NCBI RefSeq assembly: GCF_004216535.1
Contig: NZ_SGWX01000001.1
Location: forward strand, 2,976,001 to 3,040,000
Source: Xylanimonas ulmi
GTDB taxonomy: Bacteria > Actinomycetota > Actinomycetes > Actinomycetales > Cellulomonadaceae
Direction: 5' to 3'
Length of the DNA stretch: 64,000 bases
Positions 42,336 to 51,650 of this stretch are shown in pieces; position 1 is the first letter of the stretch; the number at the start of each line of letters is the position of its first letter. The position numbers were made by a program, and so were the translations under genes. The notes below the pieces were generated by a model. The model was not told where the DNA came from. It was given only the letters and a program-made list of their open reading frames with translations, and did no database searches.

Positions 42336-43448
42336 ATGAGCTGGGAGTTGTGGCTGGCGATCACCGCCGCGGTGATCGCTCTCGTCGCGCTCACCCTGGC
42401 GCTGGTGCTGTGGTCGCGCGCGCATCCCCGCGCCCGCGTGGACGCCGTCGCGCTGGTGGGCGACGGCGTCGCGCGCGAGACCGGCCCGCGCATCGCCGTC
42501 GTCGTCAACCCGTCCAAGGAGGGCGCGGCCGCGCTGACCGCGACGGTGCGGCGGCTGTGCGCCAAGGCCGGGCTGCCCGAGCCGATGCTGTACGAGACGA
42601 CCGTCGAGCGGACGGGCGCCGCGCAGGCGCGTGAGGCGGTCGCGGCGGGCGCCGACGTCGTCGCCGCGGCGGGCGGGGACGGCACGGTGCGCGCCGTGGC
42701 GAGCGCCATGGTCGGCGCCGACGTTCCCATGGCCGTGCTGCCCGTGGGCACCGGCAACCTGCTGGCGCGCAACCTCGACGTGCCGCTCACCTCCGTCGAG
42801 GACGCCGTCGCGCTGATGATCTCCGGCCGCGACCGGCACATCGACGTCGGATGGGCGCGCGTGACCGAGACCGACGTCGGCATCGACGGCGAGCCGCGCC
42901 CCGAGGCCGCCACCCTGGGCGACACGCAACTCTTCCTGGTCATCGCGGGCCTGGGCTTCGACGCCGCGATGGTCGCCGACGCCGACGACACGCTCAAGCG
43001 CCGCGTCGGCTGGGTCGCCTACTTCCTCGCCGGGGTGCGCCACCTGCACGGGCGGCGCATGCGCGTGCAGATCGGGCTCGACGACGGCGAGCCGGTCACC
43101 ACGCGCCTGCGCTCGATCATGGTCGGAAACTGCGGCCGCCTGCCCGGCGGCGTCACACTGCTGCCCGACGCCCGGCTCGACGACGGCGTGCTCGACGTCG
43201 CCGCGATCGACACGCGCGGCGGGCTCGCGGGGTGGGCGCAACTGCTGGGAGAGGTGGTCATGCAGGGCGCCGGGCTGCGCAACGACCTGCCCGGCAAGAT
43301 CGGACGCATCGACCACGCCCGCGCGCGCCGCACCCGCATCCGCGTCGACGGCGGCGAGCACGCCCAGGTCGACGGCGACCCCATGGGCCGGGTGATCGAG
43401 CTGGAGGTCTGGGTGGATCCCGGCGCGCTGCTCGTCCGGGCGCCCTGA
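42336..43448 (+). CDS. Diacylglycerol kinase-family lipid kinase
   Basis: This 370-residue protein begins with a membrane helix (about residues 5-27), then a kinase domain. Motifs are AVVVNPSKEG, the nucleotide site AAGGDGTVRAVASAM (GGDGT), LPVGTGNLLARNLDVPL and the C-terminal GLRNDLPGKIGRIDHARAR with DGEHAQVDGDPMG. Family members phosphorylate diacylglycerol or related lipids, some sphingosine-like. It stands next to the serS area, as in many actinobacteria, but is separated by the lipoprotein pair. Confidence 0.92.
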   Translation: MSWELWLAITAAVIALVALTLALVLWSRAHPRARVDAVALVGDGVARETGPRIAVVVNPSKEGAAALTATVRRLCAKAGLPEPMLYETTVERTGAAQAREAVAAGADVVAAAGGDGTVRAVASAMVGADVPMAVLPVGTGNLLARNLDVPLTSVEDAVALMISGRDRHIDVGWARVTETDVGIDGEPRPEAATLGDTQLFLVIAGLGFDAAMVADADDTLKRRVGWVAYFLAGVRHLHGRRMRVQIGLDDGEPVTTRLRSIMVGNCGRLPGGVTLLPDARLDDGVLDVAAIDTRGGLAGWAQLLGEVVMQGAGLRNDLPGKIGRIDHARARRTRIRVDGGEHAQVDGDPMGRVIELEVWVDPGALLVRAP

Positions 43449-43471
43449 CCCGCTTCTCCTAGGCTGGGCCG

Positions 43472-46400
43472 GTGACTTCTCGTGCCCGGGCCGCCCTGAC
43501 CGCCGTGCGCGCCCCGGGACGCGGGGTGGTGCGGGGGCTCGTGCTGGGCTTGGTGGTCATGCTTCTGGGCGCGCCCGTGGCGGCCGCGGCCCCCACCCCG
43601 CCGCCCACCCCCACGCCCGTCGTCGTCGCCGGCGTCTCCGGGCTGGAGTGGTCCGACCTGGACCGCACCCGCACCCCTCACCTGTGGTCGCTCGTCGCGG
43701 GTGGCGACGTCGCCTCGATCTCGGTGCGCACCCCCGCGCAGGAGCGCACCTGCCCACTCGACGGGTGGCTGACGATGTCGGCGGGCAGCCGGGTGACCAG
43801 CACGGCCCCCGACGCGGCCACGGAGCCCGAGGGCGGCGAGCTGCGCTGCCGCACGCGCCCCCAGATCGTGACCGACATCCCCGGCGAGCCCGGACCGCGG
43901 GCGGCCGCCGTCCTCGGCTGGGGCCAGCTCACCGCGTCCGACGCCGCCGCGACCGGCTCGCTGGGCACGCCCGGACGGCTGGGCGACGCGCTCGCCGCCG
44001 CGGGCGTGTGCTCGACAGCGGTCGGCCCGGGCGGCGCCGTCGCGCTGGCCCGCTCGGACGGGAGCGTGGACCGCTACCTGCCCGACCTGACGGACACGGC
44101 GGGCGCCTCCGCGCTCACGTCCGACGACCTCGCCGACGCGCTGACCGCGTGCCCCGTCGGCGTCGTCGACCTCGGGGACCTGCCCGACGGCGCGACCGAG
44201 CGGGTCGAGGCGCTGCGGGAGCTCGACACCGCCGTCGGCGTCCTCGTGCGCTCCCTGCCCGGCCAGACGCGGCTGCTCGTGACCGGCATCGCCGACACGC
44301 CGCTCGGGCCGCGCGGTCTGCAGATCGCCGTCCAGCGCGGCGACAGCCGCGGCGCGCCCGCCTGGCTGCTGTCGGCGTCCTCGCGCCGCGAGGGCGTCGT
44401 GGTCACCAACGACCTCGCCGCGACCATCGCCGTGAGCGCCGGACTCGACACCTCGGGCTTCGACGGGTCCCTGCTGGAGCGCGGGCACGCGCGGCGCCTG
44501 GACACGCGCGCCACAGTCGACAACCGGCAGTACCTGACGACGCTCACCGAGGTCGCCCCGCCCATGAACTGGGCGGTGCTCATCCTCATCGGCCTGGTCG
44601 TGGCCGGATGCGTGCCGGCGCTGACCCGCCGCACGTCGGTGCGGGCGCGGGGCCTGGCGACGTCGGCGCTGACCGTCGTGGCGTGCCTGCCCGCGGCGGC
44701 GTCGCTCGCCACGCTCTCGCGGTGGTGGTCCTCCGCGGCGCCCGGACCCGTGCTCGCGGCCGCGGTCGCCATCCCGGCCACAGTGCTGGCGCTCGTCGCG
44801 TGGGCGCTCGACCGGCCGCTGGGCCGCGCCCTCGGGGGGCCCGCGTGGCGGCGGCCCGTGGCGCTCGCGGCGTTGACGTGGACGGTCCTGACCGTCGACG
44901 GGCTGACCGGCACCACGCTGCAGCAGGGCTCGCCGCTGGGCTCCTCGCTCGCGGACGGCGCACGGTTCTACGGCTTCGGCAACACCGTGTACGCGATCTA
45001 CGCCGTCGCGGGCGTCGTCCTGGCGACCGGCGTCGCCGTCGCGCTACGGGCGCACGGTCGCCGGCGGGGCGCGCTCGTGGGCGCGGCCGCGGTCGCCGCC
45101 GTCACCGTGATCGTCAACGGGCTGCCGTCGTTCGGCGCCGACGTCGGCGGCATCATCTCGCTCGTGCCCGCGTTCGTCGTGCTCCTGCTCGTGCTGTCCG
45201 GGCGGCGCCTGACCGGCAGAACCTGGGCTGGGGTGACCGGGGCGACCGTCGCCGTCGCGGCGGTCATCGCTATCGGCGCCTGGCTCGCCCCGGGCGGGTC
45301 GCACCTGGGCCTGTTCGTGCAGCGCATCGTCGACGGCGACGCCGTCGCGCTGCTCGCCTCGAAGGCCGCGGGCGCCTGGGCCACCGTCTCGCACGTGCCG
45401 GGTGCGCTGGCCGCCGTCGCGGCCGTCGCGCTGTTCTGGGCCGTCGTCGCCCCCCGCCGCCGTCCGTGGCGCGCGGTGGGCGCGCTCGAGGCGCTCGACC
45501 GGCGCTACGCCGAGCACCCCGAGCTGCGGGCCGCGGTGCTCGCGCTCGTCGTCGTGGGCGTGCTCGGCTCGGCGCTCAACGACACGGGCGTCGGCGTCGC
45601 CGTCATCCTCTCGATCCTGGCCGCCGCGACGCTCCTGTCGGGCGTCTGGACTCTCGCCGGCGCCGGCGCCGGCGAGCCGAGCGCGCTCCGGGCGCTCCGG
45701 GCGCCCCGCGAGCCTGCGCGCCTGGCGTCGCTGGGCGGCGGGGCGCTGCTCGTGCTGCTCCTGGTCGCGGGCATGGTCCCCCCCACGTCGGACCACGGCG
45801 TCGCGGGCGCGCAGTCGGGCGCCTCGCCGACCGCCGACGGCGCCGCCGTCGGATCCCCCGGCACGCCGCTCGTCGTCATCGGCACCTCAGGCCTGCGCTG
45901 GCCCGACGTGCGGCCTGACGGCGCCGCGGCCCCCGCACTCGCGCAACTCCTGGCCGACGGCGCCGACGCGGGCGGCGTCGCCCTCCCCGTGGGCCGCGCC
46001 GCGCGCTGCGCGGAGGGAGGCTGGCTCGCGCTGTCGGCGGGTACGCTCGCCGAGGTCGCCACCCAGCGCGGCCCCGACGGGCGGTGGGCGTGCCCCGCGC
46101 TCGACGCGACCCCGACCGCCGACGGCGGGGCGCGCGTGACCGACTGGGACGACCTGGAGGCGCTGCAGGAGGGATCAAGCCTCGGCGCGCGGCTCGGCGA
46201 GCTCGGCGCCGCACTCACGGCGCCCACCGCGGCGCCCGGGAGCACGCCCGTGTGCGCGACCGCCGTCGGGCCCGGCGCCGGCGTCGCGCTCGCCGACCGC
46301 AGCGGAACCGTGGCCCGCTACCGCAGCCTCGACGCCGCGCTCGACCCCGACGGTGACGCGTTCGACTGCCCCGTGACGCTCATCGACGCCGGGGCGGTCG

Positions 46401-47971
46401 ACCGCACGGCGCCCGACCGCGCGACGGCAGTGGCCGCGCTCGACGCCACCGTCGGCGCGCTCGTGGCGCAGGCGCCGCCCGACGCGACCGTCGTCGTCGT
46501 CGACGTCGCCCCCCAGCCCGGCGCGCGGCCCGCGCTCGGCGTCGCGCTCGCGCGGCCCCCGTCGGGCCTGGAGGACCCGCCGCGGTACCTGTCCAGCTCC
46601 GCGACGCGCACCGACGGCGTCGCACGCCTGCTCGACCTGCCCGCGACACTGCTCGCCGCGGCCGGCCTGGAGGTGCCCACGGCGCTCGACACGACCCCGC
46701 TGCTGCGCGCCGGGGTGCGCCCGCCCGGCGCGGACGCGACCGCAGACGCCCTCGCCGACATCACCATGCGCGACCAGGTGCGGCGCTCGACCTACGTGTG
46801 GTTCGTCGACGCCCCGATGTGGACGGGCCTCGGGCTCGCGGCGCTCGTGTGGCTCGTGGGAGCCGTCCCGGCCCTGCGCCGCCGCGTCCCGGCTGCGGTG
46901 CGACGCGTCGTCGAGGTCGTCACCTACGCCCTGGCCACACTGTCCGCCGCGGTGTTCCTCACCGGGCTGACGCAGTGGTGGAAGTTCGGCAACCCGACCC
47001 TCGCCCTGTGGGTCGGCGTCGCGCTGACCGCCGCGATCGTCGCGGGCCTGGCCACGCTCGTTCCCCGCGCCCCCGCCTGGGGACGCACCGGCGCCATCGC
47101 CGGGATCACGTTCCTGGTCCTGACGCTCGACGGCGTGCTCGGCACCCCCCTCAACCGCACCTCTCCGCTCGGCTCGGCGCCGACCTTCGGCGCGCGGTTC
47201 TTCGGCTTCGGCAACCCGACGTTCTCCGTCTACGCCGTGACCGGGCTGCTGTTCGCCGCCGCGGTCGGGCAGGCGCTCCTGTGGCGCGGGAACCGGCGCG
47301 CCGCCGGCATCTGGGTCGCCGTCATCGGCGCCGTCGCCATGATCGTGGACGTGTGGCCCACCTTCGGCGCCGACCTGGGCGGCGGGCTCGTGCTCGTGCC
47401 CGCGTTCGTCGTCGTCGGGCTCGCCGCCGCGGGATCGCGCGTGACGTTCCGGCGGTTCGTGCTCGTCGCGGCCGCGGGCGTGGGCGCCGTCGGGCTCGTG
47501 GGGCTGCTCGACTGGCTGCGCCCCGAGGCCGAGCGCTCGCACCTGGGCTGGTTCGTGGACCAGGTCATCACCGGCGACGCCTGGGTCATCGTGGTCCGCA
47601 AGGCCGCCGCCGCCGCGCAGTCGGTGCTCGGCGGGCCGACCATCTGGGTCACGCTCGCGGTGTTCGCGCTCGCCGCCGTGCCCCTGCTGGGCACGACCCG
47701 CGTCCGCGCCCGATGGACGCCGCGCTGGTTCGCGCGCGCCGAGGAGCAGTGGCCGCTGCTGCGGCCCGCCGTCGTCGGCATCTGGGTCGCGGCCATCGCC
47801 GGGTCGGTCGTCAACGACTTCGGGGCGCGCATCGCGATGATCGCGCTGGTGCCCGCCGTGCCGCTGCTGCTGCTGGCGGCGCTCGACGCCGCCGAGGTCG
47901 ACGCGCTCGACGACGACGCGCTCGACGACGACGCGGCCGACGACGACGAGCCCGCGCGGAGGCCTACCTAG
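43472..47971 (+). CDS. 1499-residue membrane protein made of two homologous halves
   Basis: It starts at GTG 43472 with an N-terminal signal or anchor (VVRGLVLGLVVMLLGAPVAA). Each half has an external domain then about ten membrane helices. External domains: PVVVAGVSGLEWSDL (residue 49) versus PLVVIGTSGLRWPDV (798), and CSTAVGPGGAVALARSDGS versus CATAVGPGAGVALADRSGT. Membrane parts: RFYGFGNTVYAIYAV versus RFFGFGNPTFSVYAV; SFGADVGGIISLVPAFVV versus TFGADLGGGLVLVPAFVV; LGSALNDTG versus AGSVVNDFG. The external domains have the order of an alkaline-phosphatase-like fold, but catalytic residues are unclear. An Asp-rich tail ends it. It may act in the cell envelope; function unknown. Confidence 0.8.
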   Translation: MTSRARAALTAVRAPGRGVVRGLVLGLVVMLLGAPVAAAAPTPPPTPTPVVVAGVSGLEWSDLDRTRTPHLWSLVAGGDVASISVRTPAQERTCPLDGWLTMSAGSRVTSTAPDAATEPEGGELRCRTRPQIVTDIPGEPGPRAAAVLGWGQLTASDAAATGSLGTPGRLGDALAAAGVCSTAVGPGGAVALARSDGSVDRYLPDLTDTAGASALTSDDLADALTACPVGVVDLGDLPDGATERVEALRELDTAVGVLVRSLPGQTRLLVTGIADTPLGPRGLQIAVQRGDSRGAPAWLLSASSRREGVVVTNDLAATIAVSAGLDTSGFDGSLLERGHARRLDTRATVDNRQYLTTLTEVAPPMNWAVLILIGLVVAGCVPALTRRTSVRARGLATSALTVVACLPAAASLATLSRWWSSAAPGPVLAAAVAIPATVLALVAWALDRPLGRALGGPAWRRPVALAALTWTVLTVDGLTGTTLQQGSPLGSSLADGARFYGFGNTVYAIYAVAGVVLATGVAVALRAHGRRRGALVGAAAVAAVTVIVNGLPSFGADVGGIISLVPAFVVLLLVLSGRRLTGRTWAGVTGATVAVAAVIAIGAWLAPGGSHLGLFVQRIVDGDAVALLASKAAGAWATVSHVPGALAAVAAVALFWAVVAPRRRPWRAVGALEALDRRYAEHPELRAAVLALVVVGVLGSALNDTGVGVAVILSILAAATLLSGVWTLAGAGAGEPSALRALRAPREPARLASLGGGALLVLLLVAGMVPPTSDHGVAGAQSGASPTADGAAVGSPGTPLVVIGTSGLRWPDVRPDGAAAPALAQLLADGADAGGVALPVGRAARCAEGGWLALSAGTLAEVATQRGPDGRWACPALDATPTADGGARVTDWDDLEALQEGSSLGARLGELGAALTAPTAAPGSTPVCATAVGPGAGVALADRSGTVARYRSLDAALDPDGDAFDCPVTLIDAGAVDRTAPDRATAVAALDATVGALVAQAPPDATVVVVDVAPQPGARPALGVALARPPSGLEDPPRYLSSSATRTDGVARLLDLPATLLAAAGLEVPTALDTTPLLRAGVRPPGADATADALADITMRDQVRRSTYVWFVDAPMWTGLGLAALVWLVGAVPALRRRVPAAVRRVVEVVTYALATLSAAVFLTGLTQWWKFGNPTLALWVGVALTAAIVAGLATLVPRAPAWGRTGAIAGITFLVLTLDGVLGTPLNRTSPLGSAPTFGARFFGFGNPTFSVYAVTGLLFAAAVGQALLWRGNRRAAGIWVAVIGAVAMIVDVWPTFGADLGGGLVLVPAFVVVGLAAAGSRVTFRRFVLVAAAGVGAVGLVGLLDWLRPEAERSHLGWFVDQVITGDAWVIVVRKAAAAAQSVLGGPTIWVTLAVFALAAVPLLGTTRVRARWTPRWFARAEEQWPLLRPAVVGIWVAAIAGSVVNDFGARIAMIALVPAVPLLLLAALDAAEVDALDDDALDDDAADDDEPARRPT

Positions 47972-47983
47972 GCGGGTCGGCGC

Positions 47984-48865
47984 TCAGTGCCGCACCGAGT
48001 CCGAGCGCACGCCGCGCACCGCGTCGAACGCCCCCCGCATCCGTCGGGCGTTGACCGCGACCATCACGTCGCGGTACTGCGCGGCGCGGTGCATCTGCCC
48101 CTTGAGGTCGTTGCTCGACGGGCGGTGCTTGAGGTCGCACGGCACCTCGACGGCGACGTAACCCTTGCGCAGCAGGTCGATCGTCATCCCCGTCTCGACG
48201 CCCCAGCCACGCGCGAGCGGCGTCGCGGCCTCGAACGCCTCACGGGTCAGACATCGCATGCCGCTCAGGGGCTGCGTCGGCGTCCAGCCGGTCAGCGCGT
48301 GGATCGCGCGGCGCGCGGCGCCGACGACGATGCCGCGCCCGCCCGCGCCCGGCTGCGGCGGCAGCAGCGCGATCGCCAGGTCGGCGACGCCCTCACGCAC
48401 CGGGGTCACGAGCGGCGCAGTGTTGACCGCGGTCTCGCCCAGGTCCCCGTCGACGAACAGCAGCAGGCGCGCGGGCCGTCCGGAGGCGTCGCGCATGGCC
48501 ACGACGGCCGCGCCCGTCTCCATCGCCGCGGCCTTGCCACGGTTGTGCGAGTGCCGCACGACGACGGCGCCGGCCGCGCGCGCGGCGTGCTGCGTGTCGT
48601 CCACCGAGCCGTCGTCGACCACCAGCACGAGGTCGACGTGCGGGATGGCGCGCGCCGATCGCACCGTGGCCGCAATCCGCTCCTGCTCGTCCTTGGCTGG
48701 GATGACGACGGCGACGCGCTGCTGATCGCGGGCGCGGCGACCTCCGTCGGGCCGCCGTGTCTTGGCGATCGGAAGCTCGTCCTGGCCGATGGGCTCGGCC
48801 GAACCAGTCGCTGGCTCCGTCGCCAGGTCAGGGTCGGTCCGGCCCTTCACATGGTCGGCGTTCAC
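47984..48865 (-). CDS. Family 2 glycosyltransferase
   Basis: The chosen start is GTG 48865 (293 residues); the longer frame begins with TTG 48901. The GT-A fold is clear: VAVVIPAKDEQERIAATVRS, LVLVVDDGSVDDT, HNRGKAAAMETGAAV and the metal motif LLLFVDGDLGET. The later part (MRCLTREAFEAATPLARGWG, IDLLRKGYVAVEVPCDLKHR) resembles dolichyl-phosphate mannose/glucosyl-3-phosphoglycerate-type enzymes. It lies next to the DUF5926 gene, as in other actinobacteria. Substrate unknown. Confidence 0.9.
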   Translation of the reverse strand: MNADHVKGRTDPDLATEPATGSAEPIGQDELPIAKTRRPDGGRRARDQQRVAVVIPAKDEQERIAATVRSARAIPHVDLVLVVDDGSVDDTQHAARAAGAVVVRHSHNRGKAAAMETGAAVVAMRDASGRPARLLLFVDGDLGETAVNTAPLVTPVREGVADLAIALLPPQPGAGGRGIVVGAARRAIHALTGWTPTQPLSGMRCLTREAFEAATPLARGWGVETGMTIDLLRKGYVAVEVPCDLKHRPSSNDLKGQMHRAAQYRDVMVAVNARRMRGAFDAVRGVRSDSVRH

Positions 48866-48981
48866 GCGTCCTGCCTGCAGCGTCGATGGGAAGAAATGCA
48901 AAGGATTACCCGCAAAACCCTACTCCCCCGGTAGCGAAATCCCCTGATGCCTAGCGTACCCGCAGGTCGGGGTACGGGGCG

Positions 48982-49815
48982 TCAGCGCAGCGTGACCTGC
49001 CGCGAGACGATCCCGGCCCGGGCGCGGCGCTGGTTCGCGTCGAGCGGGTCGGTCACGGCGAGCGCCTCGTCCAGGCGTGCCGCGAGCGCCGCGGCGGGCG
49101 CCTCGACGTCGGCCGCCTCGGTGCCCGCAGGCAGCTCCCAGACCGGGACCACGAGGCCCGCGGCGCGGAACATGCCCAGGAAGCGGCCCTGTCCGCCGTC
49201 GGCCAGCGCGAGCGCCGACTCGCGGCGTGCGTGCAGGCGGGCCAGCGCGTCCACGACGGCGTCCTCGTCCTCGGTGCGCGCCCAGCGCAGGAACTCCCGG
49301 CTCATCCGGCACCAGTACGCGTGCTCGACCGAGGTCAGGCGCACGGTCGGGATCGTCGCCTCGGCCGCCTCGGCGAGCGAGGCGTCGATCTCTGCGGTGC
49401 GCTCCGCCGTCGCGTCGACCCAGAACTCGTAGTCGTCGCGCACCGTGACCTCGAACGGGACCGTGGGGTCGAGGATGTCCTGCAGGCGCGGGCCGTGGGA
49501 CGGCGTGGCGACGATGGCGGTGCCGGGCTCGGCGTCGATCGCCTCCAGCAGCGCGCCCGCGAGGTCGCGCGACAGGTCACCCGAGCTCAGCGCGCCCTGC
49601 ACCGCGAGCAGCAGCGTGCCGTCGGGGCGGTTCATGGCCGCGTACCCGCCAGGCAGCATCGTCACGACGACGACGTCGCGGGCGCCGTACTGCGCGGTGG
49701 TGCGGGCCGTGCCCGTCGCGGCGGGCACGATCTCACGGAACGCGACCCAGTCGGGCTCACCGGGAAGCCCCTCGAAGGGGCGCAGCACGAAGTCGGTCGC
49801 AGAGGTCTTGGCCAT
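48982..49815 (-). CDS. DUF5926 family protein
   Basis: This 277-residue soluble protein starts at ATG 49815. It has the family pattern FVLRPFEGLPGEPDWVAFRE, TTAQYGARDVVVVTMLPGGY, RDDYEFWVDATAERTAEIDA, and MSREFLRWARTEDEDAVVDA with GRFLGMFRAAGLVVPVWELP. This actinobacterial family has SEC-C-less, cytosolic members of unknown role. It is not preceded by a signal. Upstream 95 bases separate it from the CoA-transferase gene. Confidence 0.88.
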   Translation of the reverse strand: MAKTSATDFVLRPFEGLPGEPDWVAFREIVPAATGTARTTAQYGARDVVVVTMLPGGYAAMNRPDGTLLLAVQGALSSGDLSRDLAGALLEAIDAEPGTAIVATPSHGPRLQDILDPTVPFEVTVRDDYEFWVDATAERTAEIDASLAEAAEATIPTVRLTSVEHAYWCRMSREFLRWARTEDEDAVVDALARLHARRESALALADGGQGRFLGMFRAAGLVVPVWELPAGTEAADVEAPAAALAARLDEALAVTDPLDANQRRARAGIVSRQVTLR

Positions 49816-49910
49816 GGCCGCGATCCTAGTCGCCGCTGGGGGCCCCGGCCGGGCCGATCGGGTGCGTCCGGCCCTGGTGCGCGGCGTCCGATCGTGCCTA
49901 CGGTCGAGGC

Positions 49911-51458
49911 GTGGACGCTCATCCCATCGGGACCGCCCTGGTCGCCGACTACGAGGCGGGCGCGGGCGTCGCGCCGTCGGGCGTCGACCCGGATCGCGGC
50001 GGGGAGCCGGGGCCGTGGCTCGCCGCGACGCTTCCCGTGCTCGACCTGGCCGCCGGGTCGGTGCGCGCGCTGCTGCGCGCGGCCGTGCGCGCGGGCGCCA
50101 CGGGTCCGCTCGCCGAGGCCCCGCTCGACCTGTCCCGCCTGGCGGCGTCGTTCGCCTCCGACCGCCTGCTGCGCCTCGACGGCCACCCGGTCTCGGCCTG
50201 GTCGCCGCTGTCGGGGTTCTTCCGCACGGCCGACGGCTGGGTCCGCACGCACGCCAACTACCCGCACCACAGGCACCGCCTGCTGGCCGCTCTGGGGCTG
50301 CACGGTGGCGGGTCGCGCGCAGACGGCGCTCCCGCTGTGGGTGACCCCGCGGTCCCGCCCACCGTTTCGCGCGGCGACGGGCCGACGGCGCGCGCCCACC
50401 CACTGACCGACATCCGAGCCGAGGACTTCGCGCGGGCTCTGGCGTCGCTCACCGCGCGCGAGGTCGAGGAGTCCGCCACGGCGGCCGGGGCGATCGCCGT
50501 CGCCGTGCGCATGGAGGGCACCTGGCGCGCCTCACCACAGGGCGTCGCCGCGGCCGAGGGACCGCTGGTCCGCCTGACGGTGCGCGAGGACGTCGGGCCG
50601 CCGCGGCCACTCGCCGGGGCCGGCACGCCGCTGCCGCTGGCCGGCGTGCGGGTGCTGGACCTGACGCGCGTCATCGCCGGGCCGATCGCCACGCGCGCGC
50701 TCGCACTGCTGGGCGCCGACGTGCTGCGCGTGGACCCACCCGTGCCCGCCGAGATCCGCTGGCAGCACCTCGACACCGGCCAGGGCAAGCGCAGCACGTT
50801 GCTCGACCTGCACGACGACGGCGACCGCGAGCGCGCGCAAGGGCTGCTCGACGCGGCCGACGTGCTCGTGACCGGCTACCGTCCGGGCTCGCTCGCGCGG
50901 TTCGGGCTGCGCGTACCGCCGGGCGGGGTGCGCGCCCGAGTCAGCGCGTGGGGCGAGTCGGGGCCGTGGGCCACACGCCGCGGGTTCGACTCGATCGTGC
51001 AGGCGGCGACAGGCATCGCGATCATCGAGTCCCCCGGCGGCGAGCCCCTCAGCCCCCCGACCCAGCGCGGCCAGTCCTTGGGCGGCCCATCCCTGGGCGA
51101 CCCATCCCCGGGCGGTGAGGCGCGCGCGGCGCCCCGGCCCGGCGCCCTGCCCGCGCAGGCGCTCGACCACGCGACCGGGTACCTGCTCGCGGCGGGCGTG
51201 CTCGACGCCCTCGCCGCGCGCGCCGCCGACGGGCGGGGCCGCGACGTCGTCGTCTCCCTCGCTCGGACCGCGACCTGGCTGCTCGACGCCCCGGGCCGCG
51301 ACCCAGCGCACCCACCGGCCGCCGACCCGCCGCTCGCGGCATCGGTCAGTCACGGCCACGCCCCCGAGGTCACGACGGCACGCCCCGCCGTCCCCGGCTT
51401 CGACGACTACCCGACCCCAGCCCACCCCTGGGCCACCGACCACGCCACCTGGCGCTGA
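49911..51458 (+). CDS. CaiB/BaiF-type CoA-transferase (class III)
   Basis: This 515-residue protein starts at GTG 49911. The second half contains LPLAGVRVLDLTRVIAGPIA, LALLGADVLRVDPP, DLHDDGDRERAQGLLDAADV, and VSAWGESGPWATRRGFDSIV with ALDHATGYLLAAGVLDALAA, all family III features. The first half (GFFRTADGWVRTHANYPHHR) is a truncated relative of the same fold, as in actinobacterial tandem versions. The catalytic Asp is expected near DSIVQ but cannot be fixed. A Gly/Pro insert (about 385-400, PSLGDPSPGG) is present. The substrate is unknown. Confidence 0.87.
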   Translation: MDAHPIGTALVADYEAGAGVAPSGVDPDRGGEPGPWLAATLPVLDLAAGSVRALLRAAVRAGATGPLAEAPLDLSRLAASFASDRLLRLDGHPVSAWSPLSGFFRTADGWVRTHANYPHHRHRLLAALGLHGGGSRADGAPAVGDPAVPPTVSRGDGPTARAHPLTDIRAEDFARALASLTAREVEESATAAGAIAVAVRMEGTWRASPQGVAAAEGPLVRLTVREDVGPPRPLAGAGTPLPLAGVRVLDLTRVIAGPIATRALALLGADVLRVDPPVPAEIRWQHLDTGQGKRSTLLDLHDDGDRERAQGLLDAADVLVTGYRPGSLARFGLRVPPGGVRARVSAWGESGPWATRRGFDSIVQAATGIAIIESPGGEPLSPPTQRGQSLGGPSLGDPSPGGEARAAPRPGALPAQALDHATGYLLAAGVLDALAARAADGRGRDVVVSLARTATWLLDAPGRDPAHPPAADPPLAASVSHGHAPEVTTARPAVPGFDDYPTPAHPWATDHATWR

Positions 51459-51470
51459 CCCCACCCACGA

Positions 51471-51583
51471 GTTCGAGCATCTGCGGGATGCTCCAGCGGA
51501 GTTCGAGCATCCGTCGAGGTGTTCGAGCAATCGAGCGCTCGAACATCCACCCCATTGCTCGAACACCGCTCAAATGCTCGAAC
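51471..51583. repeat. TTCGAGCA cruciform repeat, relative C
   Basis: Located between convergent genes. GGTGTTCGAGCAAT (51518-51531) pairs perfectly with ATTGCTCGAACACC (51554-51567) around CGAGCGCTCG, and GTTCGAGCAT (51501-51510) with ATGCTCGAAC (51574-51583). An extra GAGCATC/GATGCTC hairpin is at 51475-51493. The rest of the 192-base gap has no gene. Confidence 0.85.
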
Positions 51584-51650
51584 GCGCTGCGGCCAGCGGG
51601 CGGGCAGCGGGCGGCGCCGATGCGCGGCGGGGTGGCGGGGTGGCGGGCGG

